A DNA stretch of 64,000 bases from Bryopsis sp. KO-2023 (Eukaryota; Chlorophyta; Ulvophyceae; Bryopsidales; Bryopsidaceae): contig BSYQ01000010.1 in assembly GCA_030272585.1 (NCBI GenBank), forward strand, positions 3,224,001-3,288,000. The letters run 5' to 3'. A program made the position numbers and the translations under genes. Below, in pieces: positions 35,520 through 46,710 of this stretch. The notes below the pieces were generated by a model that was given only the letters and a program-made list of their open reading frames with translations, had not been told where the DNA came from and did no database searches. Each line of letters opens with the position of its first letter. Within the stretch, counting starts at the first letter, position 1.

Positions 35520-35870
35520 CTACAGCAACAGCATGCTGACATATCTTCTGTGGGCGCTGTGGAAGTATGTGTAGCATTCATTCCACAAAGGCCTGGCCGC
35601 GGTCCAAACGGCAACACCCCCCAGCGTAGAGAGGTACAATGCGGAAATGATTTGCGCGCGATTTGTATCGTTGATCCATCCGTCGTTGCTTCTTGTTCCT
35701 TTGTCCTCGGAACAATGACGTTTTAACAGCCAATCCAAGCGAATCCCAACCCTGGCTTCGTTGCAATCGATTGTTGTGGAAAGGATGCTAGGAACGGACT
35801 CTTCTCGACACTTTCCTCGAATCGTTTCCAGTGCTTGGATTCGTTCGATACTTCTTTTGAGACGGCCCAT
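35520..35870 (-). CDS. Small hypothetical protein with one possible membrane helix
   Basis: A single-exon frame of 116 residues from ATG 35870 to TAG at 35520. It starts with a basic, amphipathic stretch (MGRLKRSIERIQALETIRG) and has a moderately hydrophobic segment (ISALYLSTLGGVAVWTAARP) near the C-terminus. Codon pattern looks coding, and its start is only 68 bases from the divergent ATG at 35939. I do not recognise it; a tail-anchored or mitochondrial membrane protein is possible. Confidence 0.45.
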   Translation of the reverse strand: MGRLKRSIERIQALETIRGKCREESVPSILSTTIDCNEARVGIRLDWLLKRHCSEDKGTRSNDGWINDTNRAQIISALYLSTLGGVAVWTAARPLWNECYTYFHSAHRRYVSMLLL

Positions 35871-35938
35871 CTCAAAACAGTTCTTACAGAGCAACTGAAA
35901 AGCTTATCCTTTCGCCGCCTCTCAATATCGGTGGGGAG

Positions 35939-36547
35939 ATGGCGGCCGCCACGGAAAAAGGGAGACCCTTGCTGCTACCTTATGTTTCGAAAAGAAACAA
36001 CCACTACGCCGGGAGAGTTCTGGCCACGGTCAACTTTCAACTCGTAAGAGCAATCAACTTCGCTCCTTGTAATTACAAGTTCTTGAGGTTTCCTTAAGCA
36101 AAGCTTTTCGTCTGACTGCCGTGTGCGTGTGTTGCTGCAGTCGGTAAACCACAAAGACGAAACGTCGAGTTTTAGTCCAGTCCCCAGCGTGAACCAACAT
36201 CTAAACGATGCCCAAGACTTGATTCTCCATTCCAGGAGGTGGGCGTATGCTCCAGTTTCGAAGAAGAACTCTAGGAACGCAGGCGACAACTGGGTCTCAG
36301 GTAGTGACGCGCATTGTCCAAAGAGTGTTTTTCTGTTGCACATGGCAAGTATTGGACCGAATACGATCTGGCGTGTCCGCTTCTATCCCTTGTTCATTTC
36401 TGAGGGAGTGTTGCAGAGTGTGGAATTGAGGTGGTGTGCATGTTGCGTGCTACTCGTTAGCTTGTTCTTGATGTTCGCTTTTTGTTGAGCTCAGGAAAGG
36501 ACAGAGAGGGGCGCATCCCTGAGAGTTCAGACAGCGGCGAAGAATGG
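35939..36547 (+). CDS. Hypothetical multi-exon protein, 3' end unresolved
   Basis: Exons 35939-36043, 36141-36300 and 36495-36547 join in phase. They give MAAATEKGRPLL..., then a hydrophilic stretch with NHKDETSSFSPVPSVNQHLN, then an acidic segment (ESSDSGEEW). A further exon could begin at about 36675 (VSSKICDQIESG), but its end is unclear. No domain recognised. The alternative of reading through the second exon to 36488 would add a hydrophobic helix; I prefer the spliced form because the donor at 36301 and acceptor at 36494 agree in phase. Confidence 0.42.
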
Positions 36548-37455
36548 GTAGGTTCGTCTCGTGTTGCTCCTCGTTTCTCTGAAAAAACGTCACCTCTGCG
36601 TGTATCGCGGTCGACAATGCTCATCTAGTAGGCTTTTTGGCTTTCCTGACAACAAGCCATGCCGTCCACATAGGTTTCGAGCAAGATTTGCGATCAGATT
36701 GAAAGCGGGGTGAACAATGGTGGGCGGGCAGGCGGGCTGATAGTGCACTGTGGCAGGGGTTCATTCGTACGCCCGCGTGCTTCGCTGACGCCAAGAGGAA
36801 AAGGAAGATATTCCTTCATTCTATGATTCGTCGAGGGGGATGAAATGCTGCTGAAAAAGGCAACTCCAAAAAAAGGAATAGGATTTCGTACTAAGGGCAG
36901 ATTAGATCAGAGTCAGAGTCTTTGTGGTGGGTTCGTTTAAAAGAATATATTGGAAATAAGCCAGTGCAATGCACTGCCATGCAGTCGAGACACCCTCCAG
37001 TTCATTGAATCGGGAAAAGCCAGGATCGAGGCCCCCCAAAAGCTGTAGCATCCACAACCCCAAATAAAGAAAATTAAAAAAAAAAGCAATCACCTCACGC
37101 GGTCCCATAATCTGTCCTGCCCAAACAAAACTCATCGTACATTTTATTCATATCAAAATCCTACGAAAATTTGACGAACGGAAGTAAAATCGTTCTCACT
37201 CCGTCCGCATGAATTCCATTATTACGCACTGGCACAACTCCATTCTTTTTTCCTAAACGGATTTATCCCTTCACCATCACAAAATTCAATTCCCAGAAGT
37301 ATTTCACCATTTGGAGTTGAATTCCATGGCATTGCTGAGATCCTGAAAAAGTTAGTCCAGAGAATTTCCCCTGTTTATTCTATTCCTGTCTGCTAGGGCT
37401 GTCAAGTGCCCCTGAAGATGGTATTAAACTGGCATTATGATCCTGAAATTGAGGT

Positions 37456-37895
37456 TTAGCCCCTGAAACCGCAGTCTCTGCACGGTTCTTGACCTTGTTG
37501 AAGCACTGGTGGGCAACAAGGCAGGCGGCAAAAGTCCTTCCCAAAAGCAAGTTTGAAGTAGCAGCAATTCAAACAGGCCTTTGGAATGCAATCCTCGCAA
37601 CACGTGCGTTCAGGGAAAAAGCAACCTGCTCGACCACAAAGAGGAATGCAGGATGTAATGCAGGATGAAAAACCGCAATTTTACGTTCAATTAATGGTGG
37701 TAGAAGTCGAGAATTTCAAAAAAAGACTTCCGAACCGATGTCGTTGGTTGTTTCTAATTTCGGCTTCTTGAAATTACCGTTGCAGACACCAGAAAACTGG
37801 TCCACTGGATTTGGTCCAACAACAGTCGGGCCTGCCCTCTGTGCAGATGCCACGCAGACTAGGAGCGCCAGGAAAGCAAACCTCGCAAACGCCAT
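37456..37895 (-). CDS. Small secreted cysteine-rich protein
   Basis: Two exons (37778-37895, 37456-37625) join in phase to 95 residues. A signal peptide (MAFARFAFLALLVCVASAQ) is followed by a short proline-containing linker and a compact block with 13 cysteines, including CC pairs and C-x2-C spacing (TCCEDCIPKACLNCCYF, RLPCCPP, CRDC). It resembles the secreted protein at 7046-8492 in style but not clearly in alignment. Likely disulphide-rich and extracellular; role unknown. Confidence 0.72.
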
Positions 37896-40492
37896 CTCGC
37901 TACCCTAAGCAAATCACACACGAGCTCGTCCGTTGGTCGGCGTTGGCACCACAAAATATATAGTACGCTTATGAAGCACAATACCAAGACACGCAAACCG
38001 ACCCAGTAACAAAAATTCTCTCTTCAAAAAGACGGGAGGCGACCCGACCACAAAAGCAACGTTGATCAACAACGCAAAAACAGTTGCTTGCACGGGGAAC
38101 TTTGCGGAGTCTTTTGGCATACCTCTGTGTGTTGATCGAGACCGTCTGGTCGTTCTTCGTTAGGGCACTTGGATCGTCTAGGACAGGAGTCGGAAGTCGT
38201 GCTCTGGCACAAGGATAAGCAGTAACCCTGGTCTGCGTTGTTGCAATACTGCTGGTGCTGACGTCGCTGTACTGGGTGCGAAATCGCACCGAGAAGTTCC
38301 ATCAGGTGACTCCAATCGTACTTCACCACAGAGTGCAAAATTGAGCACGCGAATTGGAAATCCAGTTTTCACACTCAATGAAAATTATAATGTGATTTGG
38401 TGGACCCATGTCGCAGCAACTGATCTAAGGCATTCAGGTTCGCTCATTTAGTGGGCAGTTTGGGTTAATGTAGTCGGACATAGGGGATGGCTTGGCGGCC
38501 ACAAACGTGCACTTGTGGACAGGGTGAACAGACCAAGACGTAGTGCTAAGGGTCGATAGGAAGTGAGAAGAGCATGTGAAGGGTGCTGAGGGTGTGAATC
38601 CATGTGTGAGTTAGGAGTGAAAGGTGCTTGCAAAGGCCTTTGAGGTCGAGTATTTGAAGGGGCAGAACTTCTGTAAAGAGAACTTGGATTCAGTGTTTAT
38701 GTCTGTGTGGGTTCCTGTGTGGTTGTTTGCCTGTGTGGCTCTGTTTCTGAAAACACTTCGATATTCACACCAGACCGGTAGATAGTGCGTCTGTCGGTCT
38801 AAAAGAACTCACCCGTCACCCATCAACGCAAACGACGAAGCACAGAAACACAACACAGCGGGCGATATATGACAGAGCTGGCCGCTTTGGAAATAATTTT
38901 TTTTGTTGATCTTTCTGTGTAGCGGGGGGGTTCGTTCGTTTTCCTTCGATTGGGGACACGCCTTGTTTGTCGTGTTGCAAGTATCACGTCCCTCCATGCC
39001 ACATCTGGCACATAACGGTGATGCATCGCTTTTGTGTTGTTCCTTCGTTAATTTGTTTTCGGATGTGCACAACTGTTTTTCAAGACGGTGCAGGCCTCCA
39101 AATTAGACATATTTTCGTGCACGCAACATGTAATCAAAGATTGATTGGTTGATTTTTGTGTGCACTCATAACTCCAGTGGACTATGGTCGCCCACCCATT
39201 TTGAAATACGCAACACTATGAATAAAATTCACCTTTGTTCCCCAGATTGTAACGCCTGCATGTGCATCTATCCGTTACATCCCCAGAAGTTCATTCTACC
39301 AAATCTCCCAGTTTACAACACCACTCAAACAACACCAGCAAAATGCTTGCATGACTTTACAAACTGGCTCAAGCGTTAATGGTGACTCAGACAGTTCGAC
39401 GCATTGTAAAAAGGAGGGGGTGGAAATATGGAAGAGCAGGGTGATTTGTTGGAGGGAGCTTGATGAGGTCGAGGGTGGATGATGGTGGCTGGCAGTTGTG
39501 TGCACTAGGATATCATTGCTGTAATGGGTTAAATAAGGGAAGAAAGGGTAAGGGTAACAGGAAAACAACATTCCCTTCCTTCGCATGAGCGTCCTGTATT
39601 TCACCCAAAGCTGCAGATTTACCCGTTGACCTCGATCAGAAATCGCATGCCTCTGTTACGATGCTTGCGCATGCGTTACATGTTTCATTGGCCGGTTGGG
39701 CGGAATGGGTTTCCGCCATCAAGAGTTTTGGATCGATTTCGGTTTGTGCGTGACCCCTCCATGTTTTCCTCCGAAAGAGGATTCACACATTCTTCTCTCC
39801 CCTTGTACAGTTGCTCGTGCAACGTCTGGGTCGGTCGGCCGATTGTCGGAAAGGGGCAGCGAGATCACGGTTTGTAAGTGCACACGTTTGGTTTTGGTAA
39901 TGCCCAACGAGATTCCCATCCAAAGATATCCCCACCACACACGCCAGTATCCCGCGCCATCAACCCGACCGCATTCTACGTGGCGTGTTTCTGGCGTCTG
40001 GTTTGTGGCTCTCTGAAGAGAAAGGAGGTCCAATCACGATGACGGCGGCGTCCGCCATGGAGCTGCACACTACTAACTCTTAAACGACCACAAACGAATG
40101 GACAAAAGCACGACTTGCCGCTCCTCCGAAACTCCGCCCGAGCTGAGTTTTCGAAAAAAAAGGCCGGGGCAGTACAGCATCCCGATCGCTTGCCTCCATC
40201 GTTCACTGGGCGTTTCGACAGCAAGTTGCTTTCTCTTGAGCACGAGGTGGGACACGATTTACCCTAGCTTAACCAACACGTAACGGTGCGGACGGTTTCC
40301 CAAAGGATCGATTGGTGGTTGAGTCTGGCTATGATGTGTTTCGAAACCGATCCAATCTGGGATGGTGGGGAGATGATTTTCGTTGCTGATGGATTCTTTC
40401 GCTCTGTTTTCTTGAAACGAGCAGGGTAAGACACCCCGAAAAACCAGCGAACGCAGAGCTCGCGACTTGTGCCGGATCTTGTCGAGGAGCAA
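37896..40492. other. Intergenic region, no gene supported
   Basis: No exon set could be assembled. A minus-strand ATG at about 40059 starts a short protein-like stretch (MADAAVIVIGPPFSSESHKP) facing the plus-strand gene at 40493. It stops after about 32 codons unless spliced, so I do not call it. Confidence 0.4.
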
Positions 40493-42837
40493 ATGGCCGC
40501 CGCCGGAAAGGACGCCCGTTGCCCTTCCACTACTTCTGAGGATTCGAGCGATTCGGAGTTTGATCACGTCGCGGGGACCAAATCCGTGAGTGTGTGTTGA
40601 ACTTCGTGCATCGATGGTCAATCGGCCACAGAAAACAGCGTGGATGGGGGGACGTTGGCGCACACTGCATCGCTCTAGGTTTCTGCGCCTATAAGCGCCG
40701 CAATCGCGGCCAATCGAAGTTCACTGGCGCTAAATCCGCCCAGGTCCTGTGTGTTGGCAACGCAGACCGCAGAAATATCACCAGGAGGACGGAAATAACG
40801 AGCCCTGTGCATCCATTCTGGACCTTTTTCAACAATAATAATAAAAAATCTGAGGTCCCTTTTTCATTGTACGTTTTTGGTTCTCTTTTGATCGACCTTG
40901 GGGTGGCAGGTTCAAATCCTGGAGGTGGGATGTGGGTCTCTTTTTTTGTTGCTGTTTTGAATCGGTTGCGAATCACCACACAGGATCCTTCAGAGCAGTC
41001 GATCGTTTCAGAAATATGCCAGGAATTGGTTGCGAAGGGCGACCACTTGACTCGGGAAATCGATGAGATGAGATCCATCGAGGGCAACTGTGTGAAGGTG
41101 CTGGAGACTTTGCAACGGGAGCAAGCTGCATGGACGGAAAAACTGGACACCATAAAGAATCGACTGTCCAAAATTCAAAAGAAAAAGGATGAAGCCACTG
41201 TAATGCTAGATTTGCACAGAATGCTGTTGTCTTCTGGTGGACTTGCTGAGGCCGTGAGGTGATTTTCGGGAGTCATTTTTTTTTTCATAAATCTGTTTTT
41301 TGGGGTCCTTGTAACAAATGCAGAACGATGGATGGCTGCAGTGATGCTTGAATTTTTTTTGTTTGGGGGTAATGGGTTTTTGTGGTGAGGATGTATGGAA
41401 AGAATATGGTCCAGCTTGGATGCATGTCCAGTGCACATATCAAGAATTCAACTTGCTGAACAGACAGATTGCTGATATGTATATTTTGCCTTTTATTTTC
41501 TGTTTCTTGTGTTTTCTTTGGAGGGGGGGGGGGGGGCGCGCTGTGGGAGGGGGATGGATAGCTTGGTTGTTTTTTATTCACTTAAAAAAAACACAAAAAC
41601 TTGCGGAGCGTTGGTGTCTTTGTCAGGATTCTTTGTCTCATTGATCATTTGTTTCTGGCGTTTTCAGGGCGGCCCAGGAAATTGTTTCGGAAGAATCTTC
41701 AGAAAATTTTGAGGTATGATCAACTCAGACATCAACCTCTGTGGGGCTGGGGACATGCATCTTCCTAAAACACCTAGAAGACTGCAATAAAGCATTTCAA
41801 AGGGAGGGAAACTGATAACTGTACATCGAGTAGCTATAATTTTATGAATTCGCTGAGGCTGGGGAAAAGAAAAGGGGGGGGGAGCTGTTGGGGAAAAAAA
41901 CGTGTGAAAAAAAAACCAAAAACACAGATGTCAAATTCAAGAGGAAAAATATGTTCCGACAAGCCCCAAAAAAGTTACGAGGGGAGGGATCTTGTTTCGC
42001 TGGAGAACATGGGGGAAGAATTTCAAAGACTGTCTTTTTTTTTTTTTTGTAAAGTTTTGTTTGTTTGTTCATTTCCTTTTTTTTGGTGTCATTTGTTGCT
42101 TGCACATTGAGAAATTGATGTCAATTTCATTAGATGTGTACAAAAAAAATGGTTTTTTAATTATGCTTTGTAATTTTCATAAAAAAAGAACTCTATTTTC
42201 GAACACAAACTGTACTGTTTTAGTGGGAAGAAACACTGAGAAGAAAAAACAGTCCTGCGTAATATAATCAGATTAAATCAGATTCGGGATGTGGAATCAA
42301 AGGAGGGGCGAGGGGCGGGGGAGGGGCTGCTGTTAGTTATAGTATCTATGAGCAACTTTATTATTATGGAGGTGAACTGCTTTTTTTTCTTTTTTTTTTC
42401 TTGTTTTATCGTACTTGCTTTTTTATTTCTTATTCGACCAAACAAAAAAGAAAAGGAGTAATAAAAAAAAATAGGGGCGGAAAACTACCATTCATTCCAA
42501 AATTTCCCCCAAAAAAAAGGAAAAGAAAAAGAGACAGAGAAATAAGGAAAAGAAAAAGAAAAAAAATGCAAATGCACACACATGTACACCATGGCTTGTT
42601 GGTATTTTCTTTCTTTATCAGGTAAAAATACAAAAACCGGATGAACAACAGGAAAGCAAGGACGCGGGGACGTGCCCTCAGTGCCATGGCAGGATCACTG
42701 CGGAAGACATGCTGTCCAGCCTGCGGAAGGAAAAGTGTGAGAATTACACTTCCCAGCCATGCCGATTTCTCACACTGTGTGAGCAATGTGCTGTGGAACA
42801 TGAGGCCCAAGCAGGGAACAGTAAGTCGGCTGTTTGA
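40493..42837 (+). CDS. Coiled-coil protein with C-terminal CxxC-type cysteine motifs
   Basis: Exons 40493-40585, 40984-41258, 41668-41713 and 42622-42837 join in phase to about 209 residues. After an acidic Ser-rich N-terminus (TTSEDSSDSEFDH), a long charged helix (ISEVCQELVAKG-like region through LDTIKNRLSKIQKKKDEA) is probably coiled coil. The last exon has paired cysteines (CPQCHG, then CENYTSQPC and CEQCAVEH), suggesting one or two zinc sites. The 3' end is ambiguous: the frame reaches TGA at 42837, but a strong donor (GTAAGT) at 42821 could splice to an exon I could not find. No named family recognised. The large third intron is rich in homopolymers. Confidence 0.62.
40906..40922 (+). 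other. tRNA T-arm / B-box-like sequence in an intron
   Basis: GCAGGTTCAAATCCTGG matches the Pol III B-box consensus GGTTCRANTCC and can form a four-pair T-arm. No acceptor or anticodon stem is found around it, so it is not a tRNA gene. It could be a remnant of a tRNA-derived SINE or chance. Confidence 0.3.
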
Positions 42838-45800
42838 GTAAATAATAACAAAAAAATATATATATTTTTACCTTTTGTTTTTTTCTGAAAGGAGGGAAAG
42901 AAAAAAGAAAGGAAAACAAAAAAGATCGGCAGCATCAACAAGCTGCGTCGGTTTTTCTAAGTCTATTTTGATGGCTGGGACTGTATTCATATGTAAAATT
43001 CTCCGACAATCAAATAGATTTTTCACGAAAAAAAGATTAAAGAAAAGAAGAGTGTGTGAGAGAGAGAGTGAGACGTTATATTCAAAAAAAAAAGAAAAAA
43101 AAAGAGAAAGAAAGAAACACCCTGAGTGCTGTTGAAAAAAAAATGAGAAAAGAAATCACAAAAAAAAAAAAGAATTGGCTGACGGAAAGTGACTGAAACA
43201 AAAAGAAGGGGATTTATCTTTTCGTTTTTCGTTGTTTTTTCTTCTCAGTGTGAGCGTTTTTTTTTGGTCTGTTTCCCTTGGTTTTTTGCACTTGCATAAG
43301 GAGCATTTTCTTTTTTTTTTTCTTTTAAACCTTTTGGCCTCACTGAATGAAAAATAAAAGAGAATCAAAAAAGGGGAAGGGGGTCTGGTTTTTTTTTATC
43401 AAAGAATTTGGGGGGAACTGTGTTGATCGAGATCGAAGAAAAAAATATATATATATTTATATTTATATAAACTGGGTTGGGGGCTGGGTTAAGGAGGGGA
43501 AAAAAAGCGTATCATATATATAACAAACAAACAAAAAATACAAAGAAATTGTTTCACATTTAAGAAACTTTTTTTGTCTTCTCTTTCATTTTTCTGGTTG
43601 AGTAACCTTTTTTTTTTGGGTGGGTGGGAGGATTTGGTATTGGTCACTTGAAATATTTTCTATTTTACATTGCATATATTGTGTATGGGTGGAAAACAGA
43701 GAGTCCAAAGAAAGAATAAAGAAAAGGGGGGGGGGAAGGGATAAGATGAAAGAAATTGATCGATATCTTTTTTTTTTTAAACCTTTTTTTTCTGACAGAG
43801 GGTCGAGAAAATTTGGCCGGGAGTGAGAGTATTGTCTTCCCCCTTTTTTGAATTTGAATGTCCGCCAGGGAAGCAAGAAACGGGAAATGTTGGAAGGGGA
43901 TGGAGGTTGGGAAAAAAATAATAATTATCTTGCTTTGGTTCCTGACCTGTTTCCTGAAATTTTAGATGAAAAAAAAGATAAAAGAGTTAGCAGCATTCAG
44001 AGAGGGAGAAAAGGGGGCTGTTTTTTTTCTTTTTTTTTTTTTTTTTCAATCGGTGGTGAGATTTTTGCTTCTTGCTTTGAAACCTACATCAACTCTGTGT
44101 AGTATTTTGGTGGGTTTTTTCTTTTTCTTTTTTTTTTTTTTTGGTCTTTCCTGGGATCCGGTGTTTCCAGGGGTTGATGGGGAGCGGTGGATTTTAGAGT
44201 GATATTTTGAGCCCTGTATTTCCTCTTCTCTTTCCTTGTATTAGGTTGTTTAAATCGTGCACTTCATTTTTTTTTCCCTTCTTTTTATATCGTTGCAGAA
44301 ATGCAAAAAAAAAAAAAAAAGAATTGGACAGAAGGAGAGAGAAAAAAAATGTTGGTAAAAATATTGGTGATAAAGACAAAAAAATAGCAAAAAAAACTTA
44401 TTGATACTTGTGTGTGTGTATCACAAGTCTACCAAAAAAAGGGGGAGAGAATTTTACATAAGGAAAAATTTATTTCGCTCGGAAGATGAAATTGAAAGCT
44501 GGAGTCACCCTGTTTTTTTTTTTTTCTTTTTTGGTTGTTTTCAGTGCAAGAAGCGTGTAATATATATATCTTGATACGTAGTGTATCAAGAAATCCAAAC
44601 CGGGGGAAACAGAAACCAAAAAACCAAATCGTTCCTTTTCGATATGTTTTTTTTCTTTACTTCTTTTTTTTTGATGAAAAAGAATATCGAAATGGGACGA
44701 AAGAAAATGGGGATGAAATGTGTATTTGAGTAGTTTTGTTCTTTTCTTTTTCTTTTCCTTTTTTTTTTTTTTGCTTGGTTGTTTTTGATCTGTGTTGTTG
44801 ATTCTGTTTGGTTTTGAGTCTGACACATTTTGAGCGTTTCTTCTTCTATCTGTCCTTTTTCTTCGAATCAACACCGGTTGTTATTTTTGAAGGTTATTTT
44901 GTGAAGGAGCGGGGGGGGGGGTGAAACTTCCCTTGAACATTAAAACTCATGAGAAAAAGAAACAAAAATTTGAGGTTTGTCTTCTTTTTTTTTTTCCTTT
45001 GGGGAGGGTTGTTTTTAACCACTGGTTGATAAAAGCGATTGAAAAAAAGATCGAGAAACATTTTTCTATTTTCCTGGATGTTTTGTTTTTTTTAATTGTT
45101 CAAGACCACCACAAATTTACTCATGTTGTGGAAGTGGGTGGGAGGGGGATAATGTTAATTCACTGAAATATCTTATCTTATTTTCGAGGCCTGTCTATGT
45201 TGGAGCAATTTCTTTCTGGGAGCGGGGGGGGGGGGGGAGGGAGGGGGGGGTTAAATTACCCCGGGTAATGCTTACCCTCTGAAATATTTTTCTTATTTGT
45301 GAGGACTGTCTTAATGTCGGAAAAGGAAACACAATGATTAACAAGCCCGTGCTGCTATATCGGCGCAACAAAAAGATGATTAAAGAGGAAAAAAGCAAAA
45401 AAAAAAACCCAAAAAAGATGACTAAAGAGAAAAAAAAGCAAAAAAAACACAAGCGATCCAGATGATTTTCTCATTGTTGCTATGCAAAAAAAATAAGCTG
45501 TGGGAAGAAGAAGAAGAAAAAAAGAAAAAAAAAATCATCTGTGGTGATAGGATTGAGGAAAAGATTTTCTGCTTTCGGTTGATTGGGATTCCGGAGAGGA
45601 GAACGAAGAAAAAACAAAAAAAAAAACAGAATAAAATTGAAGTTGGTTGCAATGAGAATTCTGGACATTCATGTATTACTCGGTAAAAATTTCGTTTTTT
45701 TGTTTGTTACGGCTTTTTTTTTTCTTTTCGTGGATGGGTTACAAAGTGCACCAAGGCCCCAGTTGTGGAATTAGGAAAAGTGGGAGGGGAAAAAAGTGGG

Positions 45801-46710
45801 GGGGGGGGGGGGGTGGAGAAGCAAAGAGACGGAAACTGAAAAAAAGAAAAGAAAAAGAAACAGCACAGCATCGTTGTTGCTTGATACCCGTTGAGATTAC
45901 CAAGGTTGGGAGTTTTGGAGTATTTTTTCTTTTCTTTTTCTTTCTGGGCAAGGGAGGAGATGGATGGAATGCACAGGAAAGTTATGCTGTTTGATCTTTT
46001 TTTTTTCTTCTTCTGTTTCTTTGGAAGCGATGGCCAGATGTTTCGAGGGAGCGTGGGATGTCGTAATTGCACTGTTGGAGTAAAACAAAAACTTCAGTTC
46101 CATGGCCTTAGTGAAATGCTCGAATTCATGGATCAAACCAGGGATTGCTACAACATTCAAAAAATTATTAAGAGTTATCAGCCCTTGGATAATTAAATAA
46201 TAATAATAAAAAAAGACTTCACGACTCCACCCAAAGAAATTTACCATCCTCCTGAATCTTAGCGTTGTATAACAGAAGTATATATTTATTGGATGCTTGG
46301 GAGCTCATTCCTACTCGGCTTAATTGTTGTTTTTAGAGAGTTCTTTCCTCATTCTCGCTGTCTATGGGAAGACTCGAGGCTTTTTTTTCCCTTTTAAAAT
46401 AAATAAACTCCAAAAGAAAGGTTTACATTCAAAAATCAACAATACCAGCGGGCAAACCCTTTCACCAACCACTAATCTAAGCCATTACTTCAGAATCTAT
46501 TTCAAGGAGTAACCTAACACGCAGAGTGAAATCAAAGGGCAAAGAACGCTGTCCTTGACCTTGCGCAGTCATAAAACATATCCAAAAAAAAAAACAAAAA
46601 TCATGGTTGAAAAACAAACAGAAAAGAAGCCACCCAAAGCCCACGACATCAAATCTATGCATGATACAAAAACCTACGAACCAAATTCAGAAAAAATCAT
46701 GAAAAGAGAT
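42838..46710. repeat. Homopolymer-rich gene desert
   Basis: Nearly 3.9 kb made largely of A, T and G runs (for example around 43080, 44020, 44120, 44310, 45225, 45795) with almost no G/C-balanced sequence. All open frames are Lys-, Phe- or Gly-run artefacts. A slightly more balanced stretch at 46030-46190 has no splice partner. I see no gene. Confidence 0.7.

Noticed and set aside
36902-37135. Hydrophobic 77-codon minus-strand frame after the small secreted gene
   Set aside because: No start context, splice link or family; probably 3' flank.
40259-40663. 134-codon minus-strand frame across the start of the coiled-coil gene
   Set aside because: Antisense to a better supported first exon, with no family match or splice partners.
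43875-46000. Many Lys-rich or Phe-rich open frames
   Set aside because: They are translations of A and T homopolymers without protein-like composition.
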